Shown piece by piece: positions 9,465-18,594 of a stretch of DNA of 64,000 bases. The notes beneath the pieces were generated by a model. The model was not told where the DNA came from. It did no database searches and saw nothing but the letters and a program-made list of their open reading frames with translations. Origin of the DNA: an uncultured Ruminococcus sp. (lineage in GTDB: Bacteria; Bacillota; Clostridia; Oscillospirales; Ruminococcaceae); the NCBI GenBank assembly GCA_945868475.1, contig CAMBLM010000011.1:42554-106553 (forward strand), written 5' to 3'. Both the position numbers and the translations under genes were made by a program. Each line of letters begins with the position of its first letter. Positions within the stretch are counted from its first letter, which is position 1.

Positions 9465-10799
9465 ATGCCAATTTCACTTAATTGCAAGTATTTATCAAAG
9501 TTTATTGCTCCTCATGAGCTTGAAGCTGCTAAGGCACAGGCCGAGCTTGCTGCTAAAACACTTCACGATAAAACCGGTCTTGGAAATGATTTTCTTGGCT
9601 GGCTGAATCTCCCTACAGATTATGATAAGGAAGAATTTGCGAGAATCAAGGCTGCTGCCAAGAAAATCCAGAGCAATTCCGATATTCTTATCGTTATCGG
9701 AATCGGCGGTTCATATCTCGGTGCAAGAGCTGCTATTGAGCTGCTTAAAACACCTTTCTACAATGATATCAAGAAAGATACACCCGACATTTATTTTGTC
9801 GGAAACAATATCAATCCTACTTATCTCAATACGATCCTTTCAATTTGCGAGGGTAAGGATATTGCGGTAAATGTTATTTCCAAGTCCGGTACAACGACTG
9901 AACCTGCACTTGCATTCAGAGTATTCCGTAATCTTGTTGAAAAGAAATACGGTAAGGATGGTGCTAAGGAAAGGATTTTCTGCACCACTGATAAGGCTAA
10001 GGGAACGCTTAAAGAACTCGCTGATACAGAGGGTTATGAAACATTCGTTATTCCTGATGACGTAGGCGGAAGATTCTCAGTTCTTACAGCTGTTGGTTTT
10101 CTTCCGATCGCTGTTGCAGGCTGTGACATTGATGCTCTTATGGCCGGTGCAAAGCAGGCACAGGAAGATTTCTGCAAGGATTTCGATAACAATGACTGCT
10201 ACAAGTATGCTGCAATCAGAAACATTCTTTATTCCAAGAACAAGTCTGTTGAGCTTCTCGTTTCCTATGACCCAAGCTTTACAATGATGACAGAATGGTT
10301 CAAGCAGCTTTACGGCGAGAGCGAAGGCAAGGATAACAAGGGCATTTTCCCGTCTGCTGCAACATTCTCGACTGATCTTCACTCGATGGGCCAGTTTATT
10401 CAGCAGGGTTCAAGGATTATGTTTGAAACCGTTGTTGATATCAAGAAGCCGCAGAAGGATTTCTTCCTTGAATCCGATGAAGAAGACCTTGACGGACTTA
10501 ACTTCCTTACAAACCAGAATATGTCTGTTGTAAACCGCAAGGCTCTTGAAGGAACTATCCTTGCTCATACAGAGGGCGGTGTTCCTAACATCGTTCTTGA
10601 GCTTGATGACACAACAGAATACAATGTAGGATATATGATCTACTTCTTCGAGAAGTCCTGCGCTGTTGACGGTTATATGCTCGGAGTTAATCCTTTTGAT
10701 CAGCCGGGCGTTGAAAGCTATAAGAAGAATATGTTCGCTCTTCTCGGCAAGCCGGGTTATGAGGGAATGAAGGCTGAGCTTGAAGCAAAGCTTAACTGA
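9465..10799 (+). CDS. pgi: Glucose-6-phosphate isomerase
   Basis: Interconverts glucose-6-phosphate and fructose-6-phosphate in glycolysis. It has 444 residues, the shorter Gram-positive type. Seen motifs: [11 protein letters not shown] (sugar-phosphate loop), [12 protein letters not shown], the [15 protein letters not shown] signature, and a C-terminal [10 protein letters not shown] containing the catalytic lysine region. GGAGG sits ten bases before the ATG. Codon use is strongly biased, as for a highly expressed gene. No sugar-metabolism neighbours are present. Confidence 0.97.
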   Translation: MPISLNCKYLSKFIAPHELEAAKAQAELAAKTLHDKTGLGNDFLGWLNLPTDYDKEEFARIKAAAKKIQSNSDILIVIGIGGSYLGARAAIELLKTPFYNDIKKDTPDIYFVGNNINPTYLNTILSICEGKDIAVNVISKSGTTTEPALAFRVFRNLVEKKYGKDGAKERIFCTTDKAKGTLKELADTEGYETFVIPDDVGGRFSVLTAVGFLPIAVAGCDIDALMAGAKQAQEDFCKDFDNNDCYKYAAIRNILYSKNKSVELLVSYDPSFTMMTEWFKQLYGESEGKDNKGIFPSAATFSTDLHSMGQFIQQGSRIMFETVVDIKKPQKDFFLESDEEDLDGLNFLTNQNMSVVNRKALEGTILAHTEGGVPNIVLELDDTTEYNVGYMIYFFEKSCAVDGYMLGVNPFDQPGVESYKKNMFALLGKPGYEGMKAELEAKLN

Positions 10800-10875
10800 T
10801 CTAAGTTTAAAATCACGTTGATTTCCACTCGTGATATTAATATAAAAGCCTAACGGCGGAACGGAGTGTTTTCAC

Positions 10876-11286
10876 ATGGTAAAAATTATTACTGGTAAAA
10901 AAGGTACAGGTAAAACAAAGATCTTAATTGATATGATTAACGAGGCTTCTAAGAAGTCTGACGGTTATGTTGTTTGCATCGACAAGAGCGAAAAGCTCAG
11001 ATATGATATTCCTACAAATGTAAGAATCGTTGATACAGATGCCAACAGCATTTACTCTTTTGAAGCCTTCTACGGACTTGTTGCAGGTCTTGTTGCAGGC
11101 AACTATGATATCAAGGAAATTTTCGTTGACTCCATTCTTAAGGTTGGCGGTGCTGACTTTGAAGCACTTGGTGCTGTACTTAACAAGATCGACAAGCTCA
11201 CAGGTTCTGATGTAAAGGTTACATTTACAGTATCCGCAGAACTCGCTGATCTTCCTGAGTCTGTTTCAAAATTTGCAAAAAAATAA
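10876..11286 (+). CDS. Small P-loop protein of unknown function
   Basis: A 136-residue protein beginning with a Walker A motif at residues 7-14 (GKKGTGKT). A later hydrophobic strand ends in acidic EIFVDS (around residue 78), a plausible Walker B. No further domain follows, so this is a minimal nucleotide-binding fold. No family with a known job was recognised. It has biased codon use like pgi, suggesting good expression, and may be co-transcribed with pgi, 76 bases upstream, as no terminator was seen between them. Confidence 0.8.
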   Translation: MVKIITGKKGTGKTKILIDMINEASKKSDGYVVCIDKSEKLRYDIPTNVRIVDTDANSIYSFEAFYGLVAGLVAGNYDIKEIFVDSILKVGGADFEALGAVLNKIDKLTGSDVKVTFTVSAELADLPESVSKFAKK

Positions 11287-11299
11287 TTTTCAAAAACTA

Positions 11300-11328
11300 T
11301 TGACATATCACTTATGTTGTGATATAAT
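11300..11328 (+). promoter_or_regulatory. Consensus promoter for yceD-rpmF
   Basis: Perfect TTGACA, 17 bases, TATAAT. It begins 14 bases after the previous stop codon and ends 26 bases before the YceD start. Confidence 0.9.
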
Positions 11329-11354
11329 TTAATTCGTTATGTTTGGGGTGTGCT

Positions 11355-11801
11355 ATGGTTTTAAACTTAAAGCAGCTTTACAATATTGTCGGCGAAAAGC
11401 TGATTGTGGATTATGCTGTTGATTCCGACAGGCTGAAGGAGATTAAACAATATAGTTTCATTGACCCCGTAAATGTTAAGGGTTCGGTCTATAACCGTGC
11501 AGGTGTGGTAATGCTCAGCTGTACAGTTGATTTTACTCTTGACGCTGTTTGTGACAGATGTCTTATCCCGTTTAAAAAGAGTTTTTCTTTTGACTGTGAA
11601 CACATTCTTGTTCGTGAAACCAACACGGATAATGATGAGTATGTTGTAACAGAGGGAGATTCGCTTGATTTGGACGAGCTTGTGATACAGGATATTCTGT
11701 TGCAGCTACCTTCAAAGATGCTCTGCAAGGAAGACTGCAAAGGTCTTTGCCCTGTCTGCGGAACGGATTTGAATTTCAATGAATGTAACTGTAAAGGTTA
11801 A
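11355..11801 (+). CDS. yceD: YceD/DUF177 family protein
   Basis: Small protein of the DUF177 family, 148 residues, regularly encoded just before rpmF in bacteria and linked in other organisms to 23S rRNA accumulation. The sequence has the family's Cys pair around residue 61 (DAVCDRCL) and C-terminal cysteine pairs (CKEDCKGLCPVCG...CNC) that look metal-binding. An in-frame TTG lies four codons upstream, but ATG with GGGGTG ahead of it is the better start. It is in an operon with rpmF 21 bases downstream. Confidence 0.9.
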   Translation: MVLNLKQLYNIVGEKLIVDYAVDSDRLKEIKQYSFIDPVNVKGSVYNRAGVVMLSCTVDFTLDAVCDRCLIPFKKSFSFDCEHILVRETNTDNDEYVVTEGDSLDLDELVIQDILLQLPSKMLCKEDCKGLCPVCGTDLNFNECNCKG

Positions 11802-11822
11802 AGGATAAGGAGGTGCTGAATA

Positions 11823-12005
11823 ATGGCAGTACCAAAGAGAAAGGTATCAAAGGCAAGACGTGATAGCAGACGTTCTGCTGTTTGGAAACTGGAGGCTCCT
11901 GCACTTTCCAGATGTACTCACTGCGGCGAACTTACATCTCCGCACAAGGTTTGCAAAAATTGCGGATACTATAAGGGTAGAGAAGTAATTTCTAAAGAAG
12001 CTTAA
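11823..12005 (+). CDS. rpmF: 50S ribosomal protein L32
   Basis: 60-residue large-subunit protein, starting MAVPKRKVSKARRD as in the family. It has the four-Cys zinc ribbon (CxxC at CTHCG and CKNCG), i.e. the zinc-binding C+ form. AAGGAGG is placed eight bases before the ATG. Co-transcribed with yceD. Confidence 0.98.
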   Translation: MAVPKRKVSKARRDSRRSAVWKLEAPALSRCTHCGELTSPHKVCKNCGYYKGREVISKEA

Positions 12006-12017
12006 GTAGCTTGCTGA

Positions 12018-12056
12018 ACCGAAGAGGGAGATTTATCCTTCTTCGGTTTTTATTTT
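12018..12056 (+). terminator. Terminator after rpmF
   Basis: ACCGAAGAaGGA-type stem around AGATTTA, followed by TTTTTATTTT. It lies between rpmF and the next gene, whose ATG is at 12067. Confidence 0.82.
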
Positions 12057-12066
12057 AAGGAGAAAT

Positions 12067-13365
12067 ATGGCTGTAAAAATTCAATCCGTTATTAAAGATT
12101 CACCTGCTTTTCATGCAGGAGTCAAGGAAAATGATATATTGATCTCGCTGAATGGTCATGAGATTCGTGACGTGCTTGACTATATGTATTATGCGGCAGA
12201 AATTAATGTCAGCACTACAGTTGACCGCGGCGGAAGAAGATTGACTTTTCACATTGAAAAAAGTGAATATGATGATCTCGGACTGGAATTTGAAACTTTT
12301 TTGATGGATAAAAAGCAGAGCTGTACCAATAAATGCATTTTCTGTTTTATCGATCAGATGCCGCCCAATATGCGTGAAACATTGTATTTCAAGGATGATG
12401 ATTCACGACTTTCGTTTTTGCAGGGAAACTATGTTACCCTTACAAATCTTGATCAGAAAGACATCGACCGCATAATCAATATGCGTTTAAATATTAATAT
12501 TTCCGTTCATACGACCAATCCCGAGCTTCGCTGTACGATGATGCACAATCGTTTTGCGGGCGAAAAATTGAAATATTTGAAGCAGTTTGCTGATGCAGGC
12601 ATCGCAATGAACTGTCAGATCGTTCTTTGTCCGGGAATAAATGACGGTGAAGAACTTCGCAGGACGTTGACTGATCTCGGAAATCTTATGCCAAACATAA
12701 AGAGTGCTGCTGTTGTTCCTGTAGGTGTTACAAAATTTCGTGAGGGACTTTATCCGCTTGAAAAATTCAACAGGGAAACCGCAGGACAGGCGATAGACCT
12801 TATTGAAAGTTTTCAAGCTGAATTTCTTGAAAAATACGGAACAAGGCTTGTTTTTCCTGCTGATGAATTTTACATCACGGCAGGAAGGGAACTTCCCGAC
12901 GGCGATTATTATGAAGACTACTGTCAGTATGAAAACGGAATAGGGATGCTTCGTTCACTTGCTGATGAGTTTGAATCCGCAATGAAAATCGCAGATGATC
13001 CGACGAAGCCAAGAACCGTTTCAATTGCAACGGGAGCGGCAGTTTATGATTTTCTTGTAAAGCTTGTAAAAAAAGCGGAAGAAAAATGGAACAATATAAA
13101 ATGCAACGTTTATAAAATAAGAAATGACTTTTTCGGGGAAACTATAACAGTTACAGGACTTATCACGGCACAGGATATCATTTCGCAGCTTAATGGAAAA
13201 GAACTTGGTGATGCGCTTCTTATTTCAAAAAGTATGCTTATGCGTGATTCTGATATTTTCCTTGACGATTTGAGAATACTTGATGTTGAAAAAGCACTCG
13301 GAGTTTCCGTAAGACCTGTTGATAATGACGGATTTGAGCTTCTTGATGCTATTTTATATGAATAA
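12067..13365 (+). CDS. PDZ and radical-SAM protein (DUF512 family)
   Basis: A 432-residue protein of the conserved clostridial/cyanobacterial family with an N-terminal PDZ-like domain (about residues 5-60, DSPAFHAGVKENDILISLNG) followed by a radical-SAM core with CTNKCIFCFIDQMP (Cys-x3-Cys-x2-Cys, around residue 92) and the DUF512 C-terminal domain. The reaction is unknown. It sits directly upstream of der, five bases away, a common arrangement that hints at ribosome or translation-related work (inference). AAGGAG precedes the ATG. Confidence 0.9.
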   Translation: MAVKIQSVIKDSPAFHAGVKENDILISLNGHEIRDVLDYMYYAAEINVSTTVDRGGRRLTFHIEKSEYDDLGLEFETFLMDKKQSCTNKCIFCFIDQMPPNMRETLYFKDDDSRLSFLQGNYVTLTNLDQKDIDRIINMRLNINISVHTTNPELRCTMMHNRFAGEKLKYLKQFADAGIAMNCQIVLCPGINDGEELRRTLTDLGNLMPNIKSAAVVPVGVTKFREGLYPLEKFNRETAGQAIDLIESFQAEFLEKYGTRLVFPADEFYITAGRELPDGDYYEDYCQYENGIGMLRSLADEFESAMKIADDPTKPRTVSIATGAAVYDFLVKLVKKAEEKWNNIKCNVYKIRNDFFGETITVTGLITAQDIISQLNGKELGDALLISKSMLMRDSDIFLDDLRILDVEKALGVSVRPVDNDGFELLDAILYE

Positions 13366-13385
13366 ATTGATTGGAGATGATAGCT

Positions 13386-14714
13386 TTGGCATTACCTATA
13401 CTTGCAATTGTCGGACGCCCGAATGTTGGAAAATCCACACTTTTCAACAAGCTTGTAGGACAGAGGATATCCATTGTTGAAGATACTCCCGGTGTTACAA
13501 GAGATAGGATCTATTCCAAGTCTGAATGGAGAAATCGCGAGTTTATGATCGTTGACACAGGTGGTATCGAGCCTGACAGCAGTGATATTATTCTTTCACA
13601 GATGCGCAGACAGGCTGAACTCGCTATTGAAAAGGCTGATGTTATTGTATTTTTAACTGATATAAGGACAGGTGTAACTGCCAATGACTATGATGTTGCA
13701 AAAATGCTTCAGAAAAGCGGTAAGCCTGTTATTCTCTGTGTAAACAAGGTCGATTCTATCGGTGATCCTCCGGTTGAATTTTATGAGTTTTACAATCTTG
13801 GCTTGGGTGATCCAATTGCTATTTCGGCTGCACATGGTCATGGTACGGGTGATATGCTTGATAAAGTTTTTGAGTATTTCCCCGAAGATGACAGTGTTGA
13901 ATATGATGAGGAATATATCAAGGTTTCTGTTATAGGCAAACCGAATGTCGGTAAATCCTCGCTTATCAACCGTGTTTCGGGCGAAGAAAGAGCTATTGTT
14001 TCCGATATCGCGGGAACGACCCGTGATGCAACGGATACTGTTATTGAAAATGAACACGGAAAGTATGTGTTTATTGACACGGCAGGTATTCGCAAGAAGT
14101 CGAAGATACAGGAAAAGATCGAACATTACAGCGTTCTGAGAGCATATATGGCTGTTGACCGTTCCGATGTGTGCGTAATAGTTATCGATGCGGAAGTAGG
14201 CTTCACAGAGCAGGATTCAAAGGTTGCAGGATATGCTCATGAGCAGGGAAAAGGCTGCATTGTTGCCATAAACAAATGGGACGCTATTGAAAAAGACACA
14301 AACACTATGGACGAATTCAAAAAGAAGCTTGAAGAGGATTTCAGCTTTATGTCTTACGTTCCTTTTGTGTTTATTTCTGCAAAAACAGGTCTTAGAATAG
14401 ACAAGCTTTTCGATCTTATCAACAATGTAAATATGCAGAACAGTATGAGAATTTCCACAGGTATGCTCAACGATGTTCTTGCTTATGCAACGACGAGAGT
14501 TCAGCCGCCGTCCGATAAGGGCAGACGACTTAAAATCTATTATATGACTCAGCCGTCTACAAAGCCGCCTACGTTTGTAATTTTTGTAAACAGAGCTGAC
14601 CTTTTCCATTTCTCTTATCAGCGTTATATCGAAAATCAGATAAGACAGACATTTGGACTTGATGGTACACCTGTTAGATTTGTTGTGCGTGAGCGAAACC
14701 GTGAAGATGACTAA
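13386..14714 (+). CDS. der: Ribosome assembly GTPase Der (EngA)
   Basis: Tandem-GTPase factor needed for 50S subunit maturation, 442 residues. Two G domains are visible: the first with GRPNVGKST at residues 9-17, DTPG and NKVD; the second with [13 protein letters not shown] and NKWD. A C-terminal KH-like domain ([16 protein letters not shown]) follows. The start is TTG at 13386, eight bases after GGAG. It gives [17 protein letters not shown], the usual family N-terminus, whereas upstream in-frame codons lie on the ribosome binding site itself. Confidence 0.96.
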   Translation: MALPILAIVGRPNVGKSTLFNKLVGQRISIVEDTPGVTRDRIYSKSEWRNREFMIVDTGGIEPDSSDIILSQMRRQAELAIEKADVIVFLTDIRTGVTANDYDVAKMLQKSGKPVILCVNKVDSIGDPPVEFYEFYNLGLGDPIAISAAHGHGTGDMLDKVFEYFPEDDSVEYDEEYIKVSVIGKPNVGKSSLINRVSGEERAIVSDIAGTTRDATDTVIENEHGKYVFIDTAGIRKKSKIQEKIEHYSVLRAYMAVDRSDVCVIVIDAEVGFTEQDSKVAGYAHEQGKGCIVAINKWDAIEKDTNTMDEFKKKLEEDFSFMSYVPFVFISAKTGLRIDKLFDLINNVNMQNSMRISTGMLNDVLAYATTRVQPPSDKGRRLKIYYMTQPSTKPPTFVIFVNRADLFHFSYQRYIENQIRQTFGLDGTPVRFVVRERNREDD

Positions 14715-14729
14715 TAGGGGAATGTTAAA

Positions 14730-15431
14730 ATGATAAAATTGGTGATATGTCTGCTGCTGACAATGGTAATTTCTTATCTTCTCGGCAGCTGCAACTCAGC
14801 AATTATTGTGGTGCGCTGCTTAAAGCATGAGGATATTCGTGAGCATGGAAGCAAAAACGCGGGACTTACCAACACACTTCGCTGCTATGGCAAAATTCCT
14901 GCTTTGCTTACGCTTATAGGCGATCTTGCAAAGGGGATGATCGCTGTATTGTTAAGCATTTTGATGTTCAGGCTTATTATCGGGAACGGTTTCCCGAATG
15001 AACTGCCCGATTGGTATCCTCCGGTAATGGACGAGAAATCGATCGGCTACATATCAGGATTTTTTGCGATACTTGGACATATTTTTCCGCTTTATTATGG
15101 TTTTAAGGGCGGAAAGGGAATTCTTGTTTCGTCATCAATACTTATTGTGATCGATCCGCTTACTTTTGTCATAATAATACCGTTCTTTGCACTGGTACTT
15201 TTTATTACAAGATATGTTTCGGTATCATCGATCTCTGCAGCGGCATTTTATCCTATACTTACGTTTTTACTTCATTTTTTTGTAGAAAAACTACCGTTGG
15301 CAAACTGCATCACGCATGTTATTCTGGTTGTCTTTACAAGTGCGCTTCTGATATATATGCATCGTGCAAATATTAAGCGCCTTAAAGAAGGTACGGAAAA
15401 TAAATTCAGCTTTAACAAAAAGAAAGAGTGA
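14730..15431 (+). CDS. plsY: Glycerol-3-phosphate acyltransferase PlsY
   Basis: Integral membrane enzyme that transfers acyl groups from acyl-phosphate to glycerol-3-phosphate, the first committed step of phospholipid synthesis. It has 233 residues with about five membrane spans, the GSKNAGLTNTLR loop and the GFKGGKG phosphate-binding loop. It is followed 15 bases later by gpsA, which makes its substrate, so the pair forms a functional operon with der. Confidence 0.95.
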   Translation: MIKLVICLLLTMVISYLLGSCNSAIIVVRCLKHEDIREHGSKNAGLTNTLRCYGKIPALLTLIGDLAKGMIAVLLSILMFRLIIGNGFPNELPDWYPPVMDEKSIGYISGFFAILGHIFPLYYGFKGGKGILVSSSILIVIDPLTFVIIIPFFALVLFITRYVSVSSISAAAFYPILTFLLHFFVEKLPLANCITHVILVVFTSALLIYMHRANIKRLKEGTENKFSFNKKKE

Positions 15432-15446
15432 TCGGAGGAATAAAGA

Positions 15447-16454
15447 ATGGCAAAGTTTACAGTTCTCGGTATGGGAGGATTTGGTCTTGCGCTTGCTGTA
15501 ATGCTTGACAAGAACGGTCACAGCGTTAATGTTTGGTCGGCGTTTGAGAGTGAGATAGAGGATATCAAACGTGACGGTGAAAATAAAAAGAAGCTTCCGG
15601 GCGTAAAAATAAGCGATTCAATCACACTTACATCGGATATCTCAGCTGTATCGGGCAGTGATGTCGTAATTTTTGGCGTTCCTACAGGTTTTGTACGAAG
15701 CGTTGCAAAGCAGGTTGCACCGTTTATTACAGAAAACACGGTAATTCTTAACACAAGTAAGGGACTTGAAGATAAGACCTTTAAGAGAATGAGCAAAGTC
15801 CTTCACGAAGAACTTCCGAATTCGCCGATTGTTATCTTAACAGGTCCTTCACATGCGGAGGAAGTGGGCGTCGGTATGCCGACAACGGTTGTTGTTGCTT
15901 CCGATGATTCAAAATATTCCGATTATATCCAGTCGATAATGTCGAACACAGCTCTCAGAATTTATATCAATGATGATGTTGTAGGCTCAGAGCTTGGCGG
16001 TTCGCTTAAAAATATAATTGCTCTGTGCGCAGGTATCTGCGACGGAATGGGCTTCGGTGACAATACCAAGGCTGCACTTATGACGAGAGGAATAACGGAA
16101 ATTGCCCGTCTTGGCGTTAAAATGGGCGGTAAGAGAGATACGTTTGCCGGCCTTAGCGGAATAGGCGATCTTATCGTTACCTGCACAAGTATGCACAGCA
16201 GAAACCGCCGTGCAGGAATTCTTATCGGACAGGGAGTTTCTCCGGATGAAGCTGTAAAGCAGATCGGTACGGTCGAGGGATACACCTGTACAAAGGTAGC
16301 TTATGAGCTTTCGCAGAGTGTAGGTGTTGTTATGCCGATAACCGAACAATGCTACAATGTTCTGTTCAACGGTCTTGACCCGAAAACGGCACTCAAAAAT
16401 CTTATGGGTCGTCCGAAAGGTCATGAAACCGAGCAGATCTGGGTTGAAGAATAA
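15447..16454 (+). CDS. gpsA: Glycerol-3-phosphate dehydrogenase [NAD(P)+]
   Basis: Reduces dihydroxyacetone phosphate to sn-glycerol-3-phosphate for phospholipid synthesis. It has 335 residues, normal length. The N-terminal Rossmann motif is GMGGFGLALA. The catalytic domain carries the GSLKNIIALCAGICDGMGFGDNTKAAL signature with the catalytic Lys. GGAGG lies eight bases before the ATG. A terminator closes the der-plsY-gpsA unit. Confidence 0.97.
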   Translation: MAKFTVLGMGGFGLALAVMLDKNGHSVNVWSAFESEIEDIKRDGENKKKLPGVKISDSITLTSDISAVSGSDVVIFGVPTGFVRSVAKQVAPFITENTVILNTSKGLEDKTFKRMSKVLHEELPNSPIVILTGPSHAEEVGVGMPTTVVVASDDSKYSDYIQSIMSNTALRIYINDDVVGSELGGSLKNIIALCAGICDGMGFGDNTKAALMTRGITEIARLGVKMGGKRDTFAGLSGIGDLIVTCTSMHSRNRRAGILIGQGVSPDEAVKQIGTVEGYTCTKVAYELSQSVGVVMPITEQCYNVLFNGLDPKTALKNLMGRPKGHETEQIWVEE

Positions 16455-16470
16455 AAATTATTAATACAGT

Positions 16471-16508
16471 AAAAAAGCTTTCGAGATCAATTTCTCGGAA
16501 GCTTTTTT
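16471..16508 (+). terminator. Terminator after gpsA
   Basis: AAAAAAGCTTTCGAGA / TCTCGGAAGCTTTTTT long stem with a 6-base loop, ending in a T run. Confidence 0.93.
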
Positions 16509-16510
16509 GT

Positions 16511-16538
16511 TCTATACTTGTCCGTAAAAGCATATCAT
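16511..16538 (+). promoter_or_regulatory. Candidate sigma-E-type promoter for spoIIIA
   Basis: TCTATACT and CATATCAT lie 14 bases apart just before spoIIIAA. This resembles the mother-cell sigma-E pattern (ATA then CATA) known to drive spoIIIA in Bacillus. No good vegetative promoter is present. Tentative. Confidence 0.38.
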
Positions 16539-16553
16539 TTATCAGAATAAAAA

Positions 16554-17474
16554 ATGAAAGGAAGTATGGATCTCAAGATGAAAACGGCTGATAATATGCA
16601 GGACTTGCTTCAATACTTTCCCGAAAGATTGAGGGAGAGTATCGGGGCGTTTGGCGACGGATTAACAGAGATACGCTTGCGCCGTGAAAAACCGATCGTT
16701 TTAATGCGGAACTCAGAGATGAATTTTGTTGACAACAGTGGTCGGATAACAAAAGTTTTTGACAGTGATCGCCTTATGATCACTTCAGCTGAGATAGACA
16801 GCTTTTTCTATGCGATATGCCGAAATTCTGTACATTCCTTTCAGGAGGATATTTGCAGTGGATTTGTTACTCTTTCGGGAGGACATCGTGTAGGTTTATG
16901 CGGAACTGCTGTAGTTCGTGACGGGAAGATAGCGAACATAAAAAATATAAACGGGTTCAATGTCAGGGTCAGCCGTGAGGTGATTGGCTCGGGCGAGTAT
17001 ATATACAACAGGATTTTCTGCGGAAGTTTAAAAAATGTCCTTATCGCAGGAGTACCTGCAAGCGGAAAAACCACAATATTGCGTGACTTGTGCCGACTTC
17101 TCGGAAGCAGGTATAAGGTTTCACTGATCGACGAGCGTTCCGAGATAGCGGCTGTTTATTCGGGAGTTCCGCAGAATGATGTGGGGATAAATACAGATGT
17201 TTTCGACGGATATTCAAAGGCTGACGGGCTTGAAACTGCGGTGAGGGTAATGTCGCCCGACATTATAATCTTTGACGAGGCAGGTTCGCAGAACGAGTTC
17301 GGATATATGGAACACGCCATGAACTGCGGTATCAGAATATGCGCTTCTATACATGCATCTTCGATTGAAGATATTAAGCACAGGCTGCCGTTTTGGAGAA
17401 GCTTCGATCATATCGTGATGCTTGGAAAGCTTCCAAAGCAGGAACACAGGATATACAGGACGGACGAGCTATGA
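16554..17474 (+). CDS. spoIIIAA: Stage III sporulation protein AA
   Basis: Secretion-type ATPase of the SpoIIIA-SpoIIQ channel between mother cell and forespore. It has 306 residues with Walker A GVPASGKTT (about residue 166) and a Walker B-like DIIIFDEAG. The start is uncertain: ATG at 16554 has no clear Shine-Dalgarno, and in-frame ATGs at 16566 and 16575 follow AAAGGA. First gene of an eight-gene spoIIIA operon, overlapping spoIIIAB by four bases (ATGA). Confidence 0.95.
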   Translation: MKGSMDLKMKTADNMQDLLQYFPERLRESIGAFGDGLTEIRLRREKPIVLMRNSEMNFVDNSGRITKVFDSDRLMITSAEIDSFFYAICRNSVHSFQEDICSGFVTLSGGHRVGLCGTAVVRDGKIANIKNINGFNVRVSREVIGSGEYIYNRIFCGSLKNVLIAGVPASGKTTILRDLCRLLGSRYKVSLIDERSEIAAVYSGVPQNDVGINTDVFDGYSKADGLETAVRVMSPDIIIFDEAGSQNEFGYMEHAMNCGIRICASIHASSIEDIKHRLPFWRSFDHIVMLGKLPKQEHRIYRTDEL

Positions 17475-17977
17475 AAAATGTGTTTATAATTCTGTTAATG
17501 GTGATATGCACCTTACTTGGAGGTTATTTTTCGGGAAAGCTTCGTCAGAAATGCAGATTTTTGAAAGACATTGAATATATGCTTGAAGAACTGCGTCTTA
17601 TGATAGAATTTGAATCGGCTGAGGCAGGAGAGATAATTGATCGTCTTGCGAAAAATAAACGTTTGTCTGAACTTAATTTCTTAAAAAGTATAAACGATGA
17701 TATTCGGATAGGTTCGGATATAGGTTTGCTATGGGAAAAGGCTGTTGAGTGTAGGCATTATGGCTTTTTGACCGATGAAGAAAAGGAATTTGTCAAGGAC
17801 ATAGGCAGAAAACTTGGAAAAAGCGATATCAGCGGACAGCTTAACGCCATAAAATACGAAAAGCTTGAGCTTGAGAAAATGATAAGATCAGCCGATGAGG
17901 ATAATTGCAGAAAATCAAAGCTTTACCGTTCGCTTGGTGTGCTTTGCGGAGCATTTATTGTAATAATGTTCATCTGA
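17471..17977 (+). CDS. spoIIIAB: Stage III sporulation protein AB
   Basis: 168-residue membrane protein of the SpoIIIA complex, similar to type II secretion F-type proteins. An N-terminal membrane span (about residues 3-20), a soluble helical middle and a C-terminal membrane span (VLCGAFIVIMFI) are visible. The open frame extends further upstream inside spoIIIAA, but the ATG overlapping the spoIIIAA stop is the natural coupled start. Confidence 0.93.
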   Translation: MKNVFIILLMVICTLLGGYFSGKLRQKCRFLKDIEYMLEELRLMIEFESAEAGEIIDRLAKNKRLSELNFLKSINDDIRIGSDIGLLWEKAVECRHYGFLTDEEKEFVKDIGRKLGKSDISGQLNAIKYEKLELEKMIRSADEDNCRKSKLYRSLGVLCGAFIVIMFI

Positions 17978-17991
17978 TCTCGGAGGGAAAA

Positions 17992-18186
17992 ATGAATTTA
18001 GATATTATTTTTAAAATTGCAGGAGTTGGAATAATTGTGGCAGTTCTGAATATGATCCTGAAAAAATCGGAACGCGAGGAATATGGTCTTATCGTCACGA
18101 TAGCAGGACTTATTGTTGTTCTGCTTGTGATAATAGATGAGATAGCGTCCTTGTTTGAAACGGTAAAGTCAGTTTTCGGGTTCTAA
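17992..18186 (+). CDS. spoIIIAC: Stage III sporulation protein AC
   Basis: 64-residue protein with two membrane helices and the usual KKSEREEYG loop between them. GGAGG lies six bases before this ATG, so the longer upstream open frame is not used. Subunit of the engulfment channel membrane platform. Confidence 0.95.
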   Translation: MNLDIIFKIAGVGIIVAVLNMILKKSEREEYGLIVTIAGLIVVLLVIIDEIASLFETVKSVFGF

Positions 18187-18190
18187 GATT

Positions 18191-18580
18191 ATGGATATTG
18201 TTAAAATTGCGTCAATTTGTATTATTTCGACTGTTATATGCAGGCTGTTTGACAAGAACTCGCATGAATATGCACTTTACATCAAAATAACGACAGCAGT
18301 GATAGTTCTTTCGTTTATGTTCATTTATATCTCGCCGCTTATAGAAAGCATACGGTCGATATTTGAACGCTCGCAGGCTGATACGGACTATTTGAAAATT
18401 CTGTTCAAGGCAACGGGAATATGTTATATCTCGCAGTTTGCTTCGGATATATGCAAGGACAGCGGAGAAAATCTTCTTGCTTCGCAGGCAGAGCTTGCAG
18501 GCAGGGTAGGGCTGATGGTTTCTGCTATACCGCTTTTTGAGCAGGCTGTTGAGATAATTATTTCTTTTTCGGGAACGTAA
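18191..18580 (+). CDS. spoIIIAD: Stage III sporulation protein AD
   Basis: 129-residue membrane protein with several hydrophobic segments, starting four bases after the spoIIIAC stop. It contains a GICYISQFASDICKDSGE segment typical of the family. Component of the SpoIIIA channel. Confidence 0.94.
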   Translation: MDIVKIASICIISTVICRLFDKNSHEYALYIKITTAVIVLSFMFIYISPLIESIRSIFERSQADTDYLKILFKATGICYISQFASDICKDSGENLLASQAELAGRVGLMVSAIPLFEQAVEIIISFSGT

Positions 18581-18594
18581 AGGAGCTATAGGAT

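Noticed and set aside
17393..17470. Upstream extension of the spoIIIAB frame
   Set aside because: It lies inside spoIIIAA, and the SpoIIIAB N-terminus starts at the ATGA overlap.
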